64,000 nt of DNA from Sphingomicrobium astaxanthinifaciens (lineage in GTDB: Bacteria > Pseudomonadota > Alphaproteobacteria > Sphingomonadales > Sphingomonadaceae). Below the pieces are notes generated by a model. That model had not been told where the DNA came from. It saw only the letters and a program-made list of their open reading frames with translations, and did no database searches. Every line of letters starts with the position of its first letter. The first letter of the stretch is position 1. The DNA lies in assembly GCF_022865105.1 (NCBI RefSeq), contig NZ_JAKNYM010000002.1, positions 1,211,501 to 1,275,500 on the forward strand. Reading direction: 5' to 3'. Shown one piece after another: positions 27,884 to 36,731 of the stretch. The position numbers and the translations under genes were made by a program.

Positions 27884-29115
27884 AGGCGATGGGGAGCATT
27901 CCGGCGGGTTTCGGACCCGCGCCCAATGGCGCGCTCGAGATCGAGCGGCACCCGGTGGGCTATTGGATCGAGAAAGCGGGCGGGACCCCGCTGTTCCTCT
28001 ACGATGTCGAGCGGGTCGAGGCACAGGTCGCCGCCTTCCGGCGGGTCATGCCGAGCCGCCTCAAGCTGCACTATGCGGTCAAGGCCAATCCCTTTGGCCC
28101 GCTGCTCGACCGCATGGCCGCGCTGGTCGACGGCTTCGACCTCGCCTCGCGCGGCGAGATCGCCCGGGTCGCGCATCATGACCTGCCCAAGTCGATCGCG
28201 GGACCGGGCAAGAGCATCGCCGACCATGAGGCCGCGCTGCGTGCGGGCGTGGTGGTGCATGTCGAGAGCGAGGGCGAGGCGCAGCGTCTGTGTGATGTCG
28301 CCACGCAGGTGGGCATCCGTCCCAAGGTCGCCATCCGCGTCAACCCGCCCTTCCTCCTCAAGGGCGCGGGGATGAAGATGGGGGGGCTGGCGAGCGCCTT
28401 CGGGGTCGATGCCGAGCGGGTACCCAACCTCGTCGCTTACCTCCTCGACCAGGACTGCGACCTGCGCGGCTACCACGTCTATGCCGGCTCGCAGAGCCTG
28501 TCGGCCGAGGCGATCGTGGCCGCCCAGGCCGCGACGCTCGACCTCGTCGTCGCGCTGACCGCGCAGACGGGGATGGTGCCCGCCGAGGTCAACCTCGGGG
28601 GCGGGTTCGGCATTCCCTATTATGCGGGCGAGACGCCCTTGGCGCTCGACGCGGTGGGCGAGGGGCTCGCGCAGGCGCTCTCGCGGCTCCCGCCCGATTT
28701 CGCCGAGACCCGGCTGATCGTCGAGCTCGGTCGCTGGCTGGTCGGCGAGGCGGGGGTCTATCTCACCCGGATCCTCGATCTCAAGGAGAGCGGCGGGCAG
28801 ACCTTCGCGGTCACCGACGGCGGGCTCCAGCACATGCTCGCCGCGAGCGGCAATTTCGGGCAGTTCCTGCGCCGCAACTATCCGATCGCCAACGCATCGC
28901 GGATGGGGGAGGAGGCGACCGTGCCGATGAATATCGTCGGGCGGTTGTGCACCCCGCTCGACCTCCTCGGCGACCAGGTGTCGATGCCCGAGGATACGGC
29001 GGTGGGCGATGTCGTCGCGATCTTCTGCGCGGGCGCCTACGGGCTGACCGCCAGCCCGCACGATTTCCTCTCGCAGCCCAAGGCGCTCGAGATGCTCGCC
29101 CAGAGCCAGGGCTAG
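27880..29115 (+). CDS. PLP-dependent decarboxylase, exosortase-A-associated type
   Basis: A 411-residue fold-type III decarboxylase related to diaminopimelate and ornithine decarboxylases. PLP Lys68 is in HYAVKANP, the glycine loop in [11 protein letters not shown], and the active-site Cys region is [15 protein letters not shown] 27880 overlaps the ligase stop (GTGA); ATG 27889 is an alternative. Lysine synthesis would need a different neighbourhood, and pairing with the acyl ligase and carrier protein suggests formation of an amine or decarboxylated acyl group for a surface or secreted product. Its TAG shares the CTAG 29112-29115 with the convergent truA stop. Confidence 0.85.
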   Translation: MKAMGSIPAGFGPAPNGALEIERHPVGYWIEKAGGTPLFLYDVERVEAQVAAFRRVMPSRLKLHYAVKANPFGPLLDRMAALVDGFDLASRGEIARVAHHDLPKSIAGPGKSIADHEAALRAGVVVHVESEGEAQRLCDVATQVGIRPKVAIRVNPPFLLKGAGMKMGGLASAFGVDAERVPNLVAYLLDQDCDLRGYHVYAGSQSLSAEAIVAAQAATLDLVVALTAQTGMVPAEVNLGGGFGIPYYAGETPLALDAVGEGLAQALSRLPPDFAETRLIVELGRWLVGEAGVYLTRILDLKESGGQTFAVTDGGLQHMLAASGNFGQFLRRNYPIANASRMGEEATVPMNIVGRLCTPLDLLGDQVSMPEDTAVGDVVAIFCAGAYGLTASPHDFLSQPKALEMLAQSQG

Positions 29116-29858
29116 TCGGCCGGGTAGAGCGCCCGCACGAAATAGAGGCCGTCGGGGGGCGCGTTGAGCCCGAGTTGCTGGCGATCCTTCGCCTCGAGCA
29201 CGCGTTTCACGTCATCGGGATGCCACTGGCCGCGCCCGACGAGGCTCAAGGTGCCGACCATCGAGCGGACCTGGTGATGGAGGAAGCTGCGCGCCGCGAC
29301 GCGGAACTGCACTTCCTCGCCGACGCGTACGACGGTGAGGCTGTCGAGCGTCTTGTCGGGGCTCCGGCTCTGGCAATGGACCGACCGGAAGGTGGTGAAG
29401 TCGTGGCGCCCTTCGAGATACTTCGCGCCCGCCGCCATCGCCTCGACATCGAGTTCCTGCGGGACGTGCCAGACCTTGCCCCTGAGCAGCGTCGGCGGGG
29501 CGCGGCGGTTGAGGATGCGATAGAGGTAGCGCCGCCCGATGCAGCTGAAACGCGCATGCCAGTCGTCGTCGACCGGCTCGGCGGCAAGGATGGCGATGGG
29601 CGCGGGGCGAAGCAACGCGTTCAATCCCTCGCATAGGCGGAACCCGGTCAGTTGTTTGTCGAGGTCGACATGCGCGCTCATGGCGAGGCCGTGGACGCCC
29701 GCATCGGTGCGCCCGGCGCAGTGGAGTCGCGCCTCCTCGCCGGTCATGCGGACAATTGCTTCCTCGATGGCCTGCTGCACCGAGGGGCCGTGATCCTGCC
29801 GCTGCCAGCCCATGAAGGGCTCGCCGTCGAATTCGACCGTGAGCCGCCAACGGGTCAC
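29112..29858 (-). CDS. truA: tRNA pseudouridine(38-40) synthase
   Basis: A 248-residue enzyme that isomerises uridines 38-40 in the anticodon arm of tRNAs. The catalytic Asp52 is in [25 protein letters not shown] and the [12 protein letters not shown] start are typical. Its ATG overlaps the fmt stop by four bases (ATGA), so fmt-truA is one transcript. The stop is shared on both strands with the convergent decarboxylase through CTAG. Confidence 0.96.
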   Translation of the reverse strand: MTRWRLTVEFDGEPFMGWQRQDHGPSVQQAIEEAIVRMTGEEARLHCAGRTDAGVHGLAMSAHVDLDKQLTGFRLCEGLNALLRPAPIAILAAEPVDDDWHARFSCIGRRYLYRILNRRAPPTLLRGKVWHVPQELDVEAMAAGAKYLEGRHDFTTFRSVHCQSRSPDKTLDSLTVVRVGEEVQFRVAARSFLHHQVRSMVGTLSLVGRGQWHPDDVKRVLEAKDRQQLGLNAPPDGLYFVRALYPAD

Positions 29859-30760
29859 GACAGCATGTCGCCCTTGGAAATGGCATAGCCGCGCAGCAGC
29901 ACGTCGGCGTCCTGCGCCCCCTTGCCCGCCCGCTGCGCGCGCATGATCCGCACCGCGCCGTCACCGCAGGCGATGGTCAGCGCATCGTCGAGCACGGTGC
30001 CGGGGGCGCCGCTGCCGTCCGCCGGCGCGGCGGCGAGCAGCTTGATCCGGGTTCCCCCATGCTCGGTCCACGCCCCGGGGAAGGGGGAGAGGCCCTGGAT
30101 GTGGCGCTGCACTTCGACCGCGGGGCGCGACCAGTCGGTGCGCGCCTCGGCCTTGTCGATCTTGGCGGCATAAGTGACGCCCTCCGCGGGCTGCGGCGCG
30201 GCGGGGTAGGCGGCAGGGTCGGCGAGCCAGTCGGCGACCATGGCGGCGCCCATGTGCGCCAATTCCTCGGTAAGCGCGGCGGCGTCCTTGTCGGCGATGG
30301 GGGTCTCGCGCTTCATCAGCATCGGGCCGGTGTCGAGCCCGGCTTCCATCTGCATCAGCGTGACGCCGGTCGTCTCGTCGCCCGCCATGATCGCGCGCTG
30401 CACCGGCGCCGCCCCGCGCCAGCGCGGCAGGAGCGAGGCATGGACGTTGACGCAGCCGAGCCGCGGCATGTCGAGCACCGGCTGCGGCAGGATCAGCCCA
30501 TAGGCCGCCACGATCGCCACGTCGGCCTCGTGTGCGGCGAATTGCGCCTGCGCCTCGGGCTTCCTGAGCGACCTGGGGATGAAGACCGGGATGCCCAGTT
30601 GCTCGGCGCGGCGGTGGATGGCGGTGGGTTGGTCCTTCTTGCCGCGACCGGCAGGGCGGGGCGGCTGGCTGTAAGCGGCCACAACCTCATGGCCCGCCGC
30701 GACGATGGCGTCGAGGCTCGGCACGGCGAAATCGGGGCTTCCCATCATGATGACACGCAT
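29855..30760 (-). CDS. fmt: Methionyl-tRNA formyltransferase
   Basis: A 301-residue enzyme formylating initiator Met-tRNA from 10-formyl-THF. Catalytic Asn and His are in [17 protein letters not shown], with the SLLP signature and Asp in [12 protein letters not shown]-terminal OB-fold domain starts near residue 205 ([16 protein letters not shown]). It is divergent from recR-def across 49 bp, so formylase and deformylase are transcribed from the same intergenic region in opposite directions, although in many bacteria def and fmt are co-directional. Confidence 0.97.
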   Translation of the reverse strand: MRVIMMGSPDFAVPSLDAIVAAGHEVVAAYSQPPRPAGRGKKDQPTAIHRRAEQLGIPVFIPRSLRKPEAQAQFAAHEADVAIVAAYGLILPQPVLDMPRLGCVNVHASLLPRWRGAAPVQRAIMAGDETTGVTLMQMEAGLDTGPMLMKRETPIADKDAAALTEELAHMGAAMVADWLADPAAYPAAPQPAEGVTYAAKIDKAEARTDWSRPAVEVQRHIQGLSPFPGAWTEHGGTRIKLLAAAPADGSGAPGTVLDDALTIACGDGAVRIMRAQRAGKGAQDADVLLRGYAISKGDMLS

Positions 30761-30809
30761 GAGCGCAGCCTATGGCGCATTGCCGAAGCTTTTCCTATGT
30801 CCTTTTGCC

Positions 30810-31406
30810 ATGGCATCGCCCGAACTCGACGCGCTCACGCAGGCGCTGGCCCGGCTTCCGGGGCTCGGACCGCGCTCGGCGCGGCGCGCGGTGCTGCACC
30901 TCATCAAGAAGCGCGAGACCAGCCTCGTGCCGCTTTTGAAGGCGCTCGAGACGGTCGCCGACACGCTCGAGACCTGCGACATCTGCGGCAATGTCGACAC
31001 GCACAATCCGTGCGGCATCTGTACCGACCCGCGCCGCGACGAGAAGTCGCTCTGCGTGGTCGAGGACGTCGCCGACCTGTGGGCGCTCGACCGCTCCAAG
31101 CTCTTTGCCGGCCGGTTCCACGTCCTTGGCGGGCGCCTCTCGGCGCTCGACGGGGTGCGCCCCGAGGACCTCGCCATCGACGCGCTGGTGGCGCGGATCG
31201 AGGCCGGGGCGGTCGAGGAAGTGGTGCTGGCGATGAACGCCACGCTCGAGGGGCAGACGACGGCGCATTATCTCGCCGAGCGGCTCGAGGGGCTTCGCGT
31301 CCGGGTGACCCAGCTCGCGAGCGGCATGCCGGTCGGCGGCGAGCTCGATTATCTCGACGAGGGCACGCTCGCGCAGGCGTTGCGACTGCGCCGCCCGGTG
31401 GCCTAG
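30810..31406 (+). CDS. recR: Recombination mediator RecR
   Basis: A 198-residue RecFOR-pathway protein that helps load RecA on gapped DNA. Helix-hairpin-helix [16 protein letters not shown] is at the start, the zinc finger is [18 protein letters not shown], and the Toprim domain includes [29 protein letters not shown] and [17 protein letters not shown] 30810 gives the family's beginning; the frame runs upstream into the intergenic region. It is followed by def 43 bases later with its own promoter. Confidence 0.96.
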   Translation: MASPELDALTQALARLPGLGPRSARRAVLHLIKKRETSLVPLLKALETVADTLETCDICGNVDTHNPCGICTDPRRDEKSLCVVEDVADLWALDRSKLFAGRFHVLGGRLSALDGVRPEDLAIDALVARIEAGAVEEVVLAMNATLEGQTTAHYLAERLEGLRVRVTQLASGMPVGGELDYLDEGTLAQALRLRRPVA

Positions 31407-31414
31407 TCAATCGC

Positions 31415-31442
31415 TTGAAAACAGCCGCTTTCGCGCCTAGAT
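31415..31442 (+). promoter_or_regulatory. def promoter, leaderless arrangement
   Basis: TTGAAA (31415-31420), 16-bp spacer, CTAGAT (31437-31442). Only seven bases lie between the -10 and the def ATG, which places the expected first transcribed base on or next to the A of the ATG. Confidence 0.7.
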
Positions 31443-31449
31443 AGCCGGC

Positions 31450-31986
31450 ATGGCCATTCTACCGATCTACGAGACCCCGGACCCCTTGCTCCGGCAGATT
31501 TCAAAGCCCGTCGCGGAAGTCACCGACGAGCATCGCAAGCTCATCGCCGACATGTTCGAGACGATGTACGACGCCCCCGGCATCGGGTTGGCGGCGGTGC
31601 AGGTCGGGCATCCCATCCGCATCCTCGTGATCGACCTCCAGGAACCCGAGGAAGAGGGCGGCGAGCCGGTCAAGGACCCCCGCGTCTTCATCAACCCCGA
31701 AATCCTCGAGACCTCGGAGAATGACATTCCCTATACCGAGGGCTGTCTCTCGGTGCCCGAGCAATTTGCCGACGTGATGCGCCCCGACCGCGTCAAGGCG
31801 CGCTGGCTCGACGAGCATGGCGAGCGCCACGAGGAGGAGATCGACGGGCTGCTCGCGGTCTGCCTCCAGCACGAGATGGACCACCTCGAAGGCGTGCTGT
31901 TCATCGACCATCTGTCCAAATTGAAGCGCGACATGGTGCTCAAGAAGCTGGCCAAGATGCGCAAGCAGGGCCGCGTCGCCGCCTAG
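31450..31986 (+). CDS. def: Peptide deformylase
   Basis: A 178-residue metalloprotease removing the formyl group from new proteins. Motif 1 [10 protein letters not shown], motif 2 EGCLSVP (metal Cys) and motif 3 HEMDHLEG (metal His pair and catalytic Glu) are all intact. No ribosome binding site precedes the ATG, in keeping with a leaderless mRNA from the promoter seven bases upstream. It lies behind recR and divergent from fmt, its partner in the formyl-methionine cycle. Confidence 0.97.
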   Translation: MAILPIYETPDPLLRQISKPVAEVTDEHRKLIADMFETMYDAPGIGLAAVQVGHPIRILVIDLQEPEEEGGEPVKDPRVFINPEILETSENDIPYTEGCLSVPEQFADVMRPDRVKARWLDEHGERHEEEIDGLLAVCLQHEMDHLEGVLFIDHLSKLKRDMVLKKLAKMRKQGRVAA

Positions 31987-32033
31987 CGCGGGGCGCGAGG
32001 GGGGCAGCAATCGAATTCCTGCTGATCGCGCTG

Positions 32034-32318
32034 GTGCCGATGCTGGTCGCGCTCGGCCTGTTGCCGAAGGCCCATCGCGGCGCGCCCGGCCCCGCCTACC
32101 TCGCCGCCGCCACGGCCGCGATCGCGAGCCTCGCGCTGCTGCTCGCGATCGGCTTCTTCCCGCGCCGATATTGGGGGGAATATGGCCATGGCGACGTCTT
32201 CGGCATGGTCTTTCTGATGCTATGCGCGACGGCGATGCTCGCCGCCTCGGTGGGGACGAGCCTGCTCGTGGCCGTCGTCGCCTGGGCGGGCCGGCACCGG
32301 CGCCGCAACGGGCTCTAG
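32034..32318 (+). CDS. Small membrane protein, unknown
   Basis: About 94 residues with two or three hydrophobic segments (AYLAAATAAIASLALLLAIGF and MVFLMLCATAMLAASVG) and a basic C-terminus (GRHRRRNGL). I list GTG 32034, but the hydrophobic reading IEFLLIALVPMLVALGLLP is open back to ATC 32010, which has a well-spaced GAGGGGGG tract before it, so the true start could be a rare ATC or a CTG at 32019/32022. It follows def by less than 50 bases. Its TAG is shared with the convergent Cys-rich gene in CTAG 32315-32318. I do not recognise the family. Confidence 0.6.
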   Translation: MPMLVALGLLPKAHRGAPGPAYLAAATAAIASLALLLAIGFFPRRYWGEYGHGDVFGMVFLMLCATAMLAASVGTSLLVAVVAWAGRHRRRNGL

Positions 32319-32707
32319 GCGCTGATCGTCATCGCCGCCTTGCGGCAGTCCTCGGCGCATTCGCGGCAGATCTGCGCGCACAAGGTGCAGTGCGGATTGT
32401 CATGGCCTTCGCATTCGCGCGCGCAGGCATCGCAGACCCGCGCGCACAACTCGAGCATCTCCTTGAGCACCGCCTCGTTGGAGCCTGCGCGCCGGGCGCC
32501 GAGGCGGGCCGTGGCGGTGCAGACGTCGGAGCAGTCCGAGCAGGAGCGCACGCACTGCGTCATGTCCATTTCCTCGGCCGAGCAGGCATCGGCGCAGCTC
32601 ATGCACATCATCGCGCAATACATGGCGTGATGCACCGCATCGCCCAGCGGCTCGTTGTTGTGGCCCTGCACGTCGGGGTGCAGCGAGATCATCTTGCGGA
32701 TCGACAT
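32315..32707 (-). CDS. Cys-rich four-helix-bundle protein (DUF326/copper-storage type)
   Basis: A 130-residue protein with 17 cysteines in repeated C-x2/3-C patterns (CAMMCMSCADAC, CVRSCSDCSDVC, CARVCDACAREC, CTLCAQICRECAEDC), plus several His and Met. This is the signature of DUF326 four-helix bundles related to the copper storage protein Csp, where inward-facing Cys bind Cu(I). No signal peptide is seen, so it is the cytosolic class. An AGGAGGAAGG binding site precedes the ATG. Copper binding is inferred from the family, not shown here. Confidence 0.85.
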   Translation of the reverse strand: MSIRKMISLHPDVQGHNNEPLGDAVHHAMYCAMMCMSCADACSAEEMDMTQCVRSCSDCSDVCTATARLGARRAGSNEAVLKEMLELCARVCDACARECEGHDNPHCTLCAQICRECAEDCRKAAMTISA

Positions 32708-32901
32708 CGGTTTCCTTCCTCCTGTTCGAGGCCACCGACGATGCAACCGGGGCGCTGGTTCCCTCGGCGCGGCATGAGGCAAGGGGACCATGGCGCGCGC
32801 GCGGTTATCGTCGCGGCGGTTTACCCGAAATGGGTTTTGGATATGGCGGCAAAGACGCTAGGTCTGGGACCTGGCTTGTACCGGGGTAAGGGGATTTCAC
32901 C

Positions 32902-34296
32902 ATGGATGCGCTGATCGTCGCGCTCGTCGCCGTCATCTGTCTCGGGCTCGGACTGGCCGCCGGCTGGCATTTCTCGCAGCGCGGGCTGCAGGCGCTGCGC
33001 GACCAGAATGACTTCCTCAACCAGCGGGTCGCCAAGGCCGAGCAGGACAGCGCGGTCTATCTCGAGGAAAACAAGCGCATGAACGAGGTCAGGACGCTGC
33101 TCGAGGCGGTGACCGCCGAGCGCGACGAGGCGATGCAGAAGAATGCCGCCTACGAAGCCGACAAGCGCCACGTCGATGAACGCATCCGCGACCTCGAGGC
33201 GACCAAGGACAAGCTCGTCACCCAGTTTCGCGAGATCGGCGACATGATGCTCGACAAGGCGCAGAAGGACTTCCTCGAGAAGGCGCAACACCGCTTCAAG
33301 GAAGCCGACCAGCAGTCGGAGGCCAAGCTGACGCAGCTGGTGGGGCCGTTGAAAGAATTGCTCAAGGCGCAGGCCGAGAAGATCGACAGCGTCGAGAAAC
33401 AGCGCCTCGGCCAATATGAGGGGCTCAAGGCGGTGGTTGAGGAGGTCAAGCAGGGGCAGGGGCTGGTGCGCGACGAGGCGCGAAACCTCGTCAATGCGCT
33501 GCGCGCGCAGCCCAAGGCGCGCGGACGCTGGGGCGAGAAGACGCTCGAGAACGTGCTCGAGCAGGCGGGGCTGAGCGAGCATATCGACTATCGCACCGAG
33601 GTGTCGGTCGACGGCGAGGACGGCAAGCTGCGCCCCGACGCGGTGGTCAACCTGCCCGGTGGGCGCCAGCTCATCATCGACGCAAAATGCTCGTTGAACG
33701 CCTATCTCGATGCCGCCGAGGAAGCCGACGAGGACAAGCGGCAGGGGCACCTGCAGCAGCATCTGTCGAGCCTCAAGAACCACGCGCAACAGCTTGGTTC
33801 CAAAGCCTATTGGTCGCAGTTCGAGGACAGCGCCGACTATGTCATCATGTTCGTGCCGGGCGAGCATTTCCTGTCCGCCGCGCTCGAACAGGACAACGGC
33901 CTGTGGGACTGGGCGTTCGAGCGCAAGGTGCTGCTCGCGACCCCGACCAACCTCGTCGCCATCGCGCGCACGGTCGCGAGCGTGTGGCGGCAGGAGAAGA
34001 TGGCCAAGGAAGCCGGGCAGGTCGCCGCGCTCGGCAAGGAACTGCACAGCCGCATCGCCACGCTGGCCGAGCATATCGTCTCGATGCAGACCAACCTGAC
34101 GCGCACCAACAATGCCTTCAACAAGATGGTCGGATCGTTCGAGAGCCAGGTGCTCACGCAGGCCAAGCGGTTCGAGGACCTCGGCGCGGGCTCGGCCAAG
34201 ACGCTGCCCGGCACGGGACAGGTCGAGGTCGCGCCGCGCGGGCTCACCAAGCTCGTCGGCGGGCTCAATGAGGCGCAGGCGAAGAATTCGGCCTGA
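32902..34296 (+). CDS. rmuC: DNA recombination protein RmuC
   Basis: A 464-residue protein with an N-terminal membrane helix (LIVALVAVICLGLGLAAGWHF), a coiled-coil region to about residue 200, and the RmuC nuclease-like core (KARGRWGEKTLENVLEQAGL, RPDAVVNLPGGRQLIIDAKCSL, DYVIMFVPGEHFLSAAL, LLATPTNLVAIARTVASVW). RmuC limits rearrangements at inverted repeats; its exact activity is unproven. ATG 32902 is kept as the start although a strong binding site is lacking. A possible promoter, TTTTGG-N17-CTAGGT (32835-32863), lies upstream. The stop lies in a 14-bp palindrome that also holds the stop of the next, convergent gene. Confidence 0.93.
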   Translation: MDALIVALVAVICLGLGLAAGWHFSQRGLQALRDQNDFLNQRVAKAEQDSAVYLEENKRMNEVRTLLEAVTAERDEAMQKNAAYEADKRHVDERIRDLEATKDKLVTQFREIGDMMLDKAQKDFLEKAQHRFKEADQQSEAKLTQLVGPLKELLKAQAEKIDSVEKQRLGQYEGLKAVVEEVKQGQGLVRDEARNLVNALRAQPKARGRWGEKTLENVLEQAGLSEHIDYRTEVSVDGEDGKLRPDAVVNLPGGRQLIIDAKCSLNAYLDAAEEADEDKRQGHLQQHLSSLKNHAQQLGSKAYWSQFEDSADYVIMFVPGEHFLSAALEQDNGLWDWAFERKVLLATPTNLVAIARTVASVWRQEKMAKEAGQVAALGKELHSRIATLAEHIVSMQTNLTRTNNAFNKMVGSFESQVLTQAKRFEDLGAGSAKTLPGTGQVEVAPRGLTKLVGGLNEAQAKNSA

Positions 34297-34300
34297 GCGG

Positions 34301-34723
34301 CTAGCCGCTGCGCCCGCTCGGGGGCACGATGCTGCGCTGGCCGCAGCCGCGCAGGACCTGGTCGCCGAAGGTGACCGTCACGCGGTGCGGGTAGGTCGCG
34401 CCTTGCTCGCCGATGGTGCAGCGGCCGTGCATCGCGACGAGGGTCATGCGCTCGCCCTGGTAGGTGTCGCCGTCGGTATGGCCGGGGGTGAAGCGGAGCA
34501 GCCGGTCGGTGGCGCGCAAGCCGCCATCGGTGACGAGGCTCATCGCCTGCCCCTCGATCGTGAGCCGCCAGTTGGGCCCTGCCGCGGCGTAGCGCACGTC
34601 GACCATCGGGCCGGCCTCAATCGGCCCCGCATAGGGCGCCTGCCCCGCATGGGGATCGCGCGAGGGGGTGCCGCAGGCGGTGAGCAGGAGCGCGGCGAGG
34701 GCGGGCGGGGCAAGGCGGATCAT
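34301..34723 (-). CDS. Lipoprotein, COG3650-like domain
   Basis: A 140-residue lipoprotein: signal sequence MIRLAPPALAALLLTACG with the lipobox LTAC. The mature domain (WRLTIEGQAMSLVT..., DTYQGERMTLVAMHGRCTIGEQGATYPHRVTVTF, VLRGCGQ) has two Cys likely to form a disulfide. It is clearly similar in layout to the middle part of the next gene upstream (34735-35589), so the two look like paralogues. AGGAGAAG precedes the ATG. Function unknown; periplasmic or outer-membrane location inferred. Confidence 0.75.
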   Translation of the reverse strand: MIRLAPPALAALLLTACGTPSRDPHAGQAPYAGPIEAGPMVDVRYAAAGPNWRLTIEGQAMSLVTDGGLRATDRLLRFTPGHTDGDTYQGERMTLVAMHGRCTIGEQGATYPHRVTVTFGDQVLRGCGQRSIVPPSGRSG

Positions 34724-34734
34724 GGCAGCTTCTC

Positions 34735-35589
34735 CTAGCGGGCGCGCACGGCGTCGATCCGCCCGCGCTCGTTCGACAAGGTCAGGCGGTCGCGCTCGAG
34801 CGCGACGCGCACCGGGCGCGACAGGATGTTGGTGGCGCGGGTTTCCATCGTCATGTCGGCGCACCCCATTCGCGTCATCGCCAGCCCGTCGCCCAGGTCG
34901 AGCCGGTCGCCGACGAGCCGGTAGCGCCCGCGCATCTCGTTGCACCCGAACTTGGCGACGAGCGAGGCGTCGGGCAGAAAGTTGAGGTAATGATCGCGCG
35001 CGGGCACGGCGACGCCGTTGACCCGCGTCACCTGCCAGTTGGTGCGCGCGAGCGGCACGGCGGGGGCATCGCGCTCGGTGTCATATCGCTGCTGCTCCCA
35101 GCCGGACTGGAAGAAGCGCTCGGGCGCGCCGCAGCCGCGATAGCCGCGCCCGTCGACCCACACCTGCACCTCGTTGGGATAGACCCGATCGCTCATGCCG
35201 TCCGAACATTCGCGGTGGACGATGTTCACCTCGAGCCGGCGGCCGCGATAGAGATCGCCGGCGACCCCGCGCTGGAGGCGCGGGGTGGGTTCGGCGACGC
35301 GCATCCCGTCGGCATTTTCGAAGCGCATCCCCTCGGGGGTGAGCGTCAGGCTCCAGAAGGGCTCGGTCCCGACCGCGCGATAGGGATCGACCGCGGGCGC
35401 GCCGTAGCGGTCATCGTCCGGCGGATAGGGCCCGCGCGGCGGCGGCGGATAGCCATAGGGGTCGGCGCCCGCGTAGGGGTCGTAGCGATCGCAGGGCGGG
35501 TAGGGATCGCGCGGCCCGTAGGGCATCGTGCAGGCGGCGAGCGCGGCCGCGGCGGTGGCGAGCAAGACGATACGGGGGGCAGCCATCAT
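34735..35589 (-). CDS. Lipoprotein with COG3650-like and META domains
   Basis: A 284-residue lipoprotein. Signal sequence and lipobox LAACTM are at residues 1-21, then a Pro/Tyr/Asp-rich spacer to about residue 70, a COG3650-like domain (GTEPFWSLTLTPEGMRFENADG, NIVHRECSDGMSDRVYPNEVQVWV, YRGCGAP), and a C-terminal META domain (TNWQVTRVNGVAVP, FGCNEMRGRYRLVGDRL, TRMGCAD). META domains occur in HslJ and other stress-linked envelope proteins. ATG 35589 (or the adjacent ATG 35586) starts the signal peptide. It sits eleven bases upstream of its smaller paralogue. Confidence 0.78.
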   Translation of the reverse strand: MMAAPRIVLLATAAAALAACTMPYGPRDPYPPCDRYDPYAGADPYGYPPPPRGPYPPDDDRYGAPAVDPYRAVGTEPFWSLTLTPEGMRFENADGMRVAEPTPRLQRGVAGDLYRGRRLEVNIVHRECSDGMSDRVYPNEVQVWVDGRGYRGCGAPERFFQSGWEQQRYDTERDAPAVPLARTNWQVTRVNGVAVPARDHYLNFLPDASLVAKFGCNEMRGRYRLVGDRLDLGDGLAMTRMGCADMTMETRATNILSRPVRVALERDRLTLSNERGRIDAVRAR

Positions 35590-35612
35590 GGCTCCGAAAC
35601 GATTCCCCCGAG

Positions 35613-36416
35613 CTAGCGGTTCCTCCACGAGGAGCGCACCTCGAAGGCGGTGACCGCCGCCGCGATCGCGGCGTTGAGGCTGTCGGCGCGCCCGTGCATC
35701 GGGATCTTCACGAGCAGGTCGCAGGCGGCCTCATAGTCGGCGGGGAGCCCCTGGCTCTCGTTGCCGATCAGCAGGAAGCAGGGCGCCGCGTAGGGGGCGT
35801 CGCGATAGTCGTGGCGGGTCTGGAGGCTGGTGCCGACGAGCTGCCCCGGCCCGCTGCGCAGCCAGCCGAGGAACTCGTCCCAGCGCGCCTGCGCGATCGC
35901 CTGCGTGAAGATCGCCCCCATCGAGGCGCGGACCGTCTCGACCGCGAAGGGGTCGGCGCAGTCGTCGACGAGGATCAGCCCGCCCGCGCCGACCGCGTCG
36001 GCGGTGCGCAGGATGGTGCCGATATTGCCCGGATCGCGCAGTTTCTCGCCGACGAACCAGAGATCGGCCTTCGCGCGGTCGAGCGAAGACAGCGCGGTGT
36101 CGGGCTGGGCATAGGCGGCGATCAGCGCCTGCGGATTGTCCTTGCCGCTCATCTTCGAGAGGATGTCGGGGGTGGTCAGGATCGCATCGCCGCCCGCCGC
36201 CTCGGTGGCGTCGATGATCTCGCGCGCGAGCGGGTGCGCGGCGCCCTGCGGGCCGAAGGCGATCACTTCGGGCAGCCGCCCTTCGTCGCGCGCCTCGGTG
36301 ATGATGCGCAGCCCCTCGGCGAGGAACAGCCCCTCGGCGCGGCGCGCCTTCTTGTCGCGCAGGCTGCGCAGGAACTTGACGGTGCTGTTTGAGAAGGAGG
36401 TGATTTCGCGCGGCAT
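35613..36416 (-). CDS. SpoU/TrmH-family RNA methyltransferase
   Basis: A 267-residue SPOUT enzyme that 2'-O-methylates rRNA or tRNA with SAM. An N-terminal substrate-binding domain (VKFLRSLRDKKARRAEGLFLAEG) precedes the knotted catalytic domain with motif 1 KLRDPGNIGTILRTADAVGA, motif 2 LLIGNESQGLP and motif 3 IPMHGRADSLNAAIAAAV. This is closest to the RlmB/YsgA type, but the target base cannot be told from sequence. It lies downstream of the HPr gene on the same strand. Confidence 0.9.
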   Translation of the reverse strand: MPREITSFSNSTVKFLRSLRDKKARRAEGLFLAEGLRIITEARDEGRLPEVIAFGPQGAAHPLAREIIDATEAAGGDAILTTPDILSKMSGKDNPQALIAAYAQPDTALSSLDRAKADLWFVGEKLRDPGNIGTILRTADAVGAGGLILVDDCADPFAVETVRASMGAIFTQAIAQARWDEFLGWLRSGPGQLVGTSLQTRHDYRDAPYAAPCFLLIGNESQGLPADYEAACDLLVKIPMHGRADSLNAAIAAAVTAFEVRSSWRNR

Positions 36417-36447
36417 GCGACCGCCCTAGGGCGTCGCGCGCGCAAGC

Positions 36448-36723
36448 TCAATCCTCGTAGAAGCGGTCCTTGACGAGCCCCGCCAGCTTGTCGAGCGCGG
36501 GCTTGGCGTTGGCGCCCTCGACATGGATGGTGATGCAATCGCCCATCGCGGCGCCGAGCATCATGAGCCCCATGATCGACTTGCCGGTGACGCGGTTGCC
36601 GTCCTTCTCGACCTCCACCGTCACCCCGTCGCCGATTTCGTGGACGAGGTTGACGAACTTGGCCGAGGCGCGTGCATGGAGCCCGCGACGGTTGGAAATC
36701 TTGATCTTCTTCGAAACGGTCAT
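36448..36723 (-). CDS. ptsH: Phosphocarrier protein HPr
   Basis: A 91-residue HPr. The phosphorylated His16 is in SNRRGLHARASAKF and the HprK target Ser49 in TGKSIMGLMML. Together with the EIIA-Man-like protein and HprK upstream it forms an incomplete PTS, without a sugar permease here, that in alphaproteobacteria acts as a regulatory cascade. It is last in the chvI-chvG-hprK-rapZ-EIIA-HPr series, eight bases after the EIIA stop. Confidence 0.95.
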   Translation of the reverse strand: MTVSKKIKISNRRGLHARASAKFVNLVHEIGDGVTVEVEKDGNRVTGKSIMGLMMLGAAMGDCITIHVEGANAKPALDKLAGLVKDRFYED

Positions 36724-36731
36724 GACGGTCT

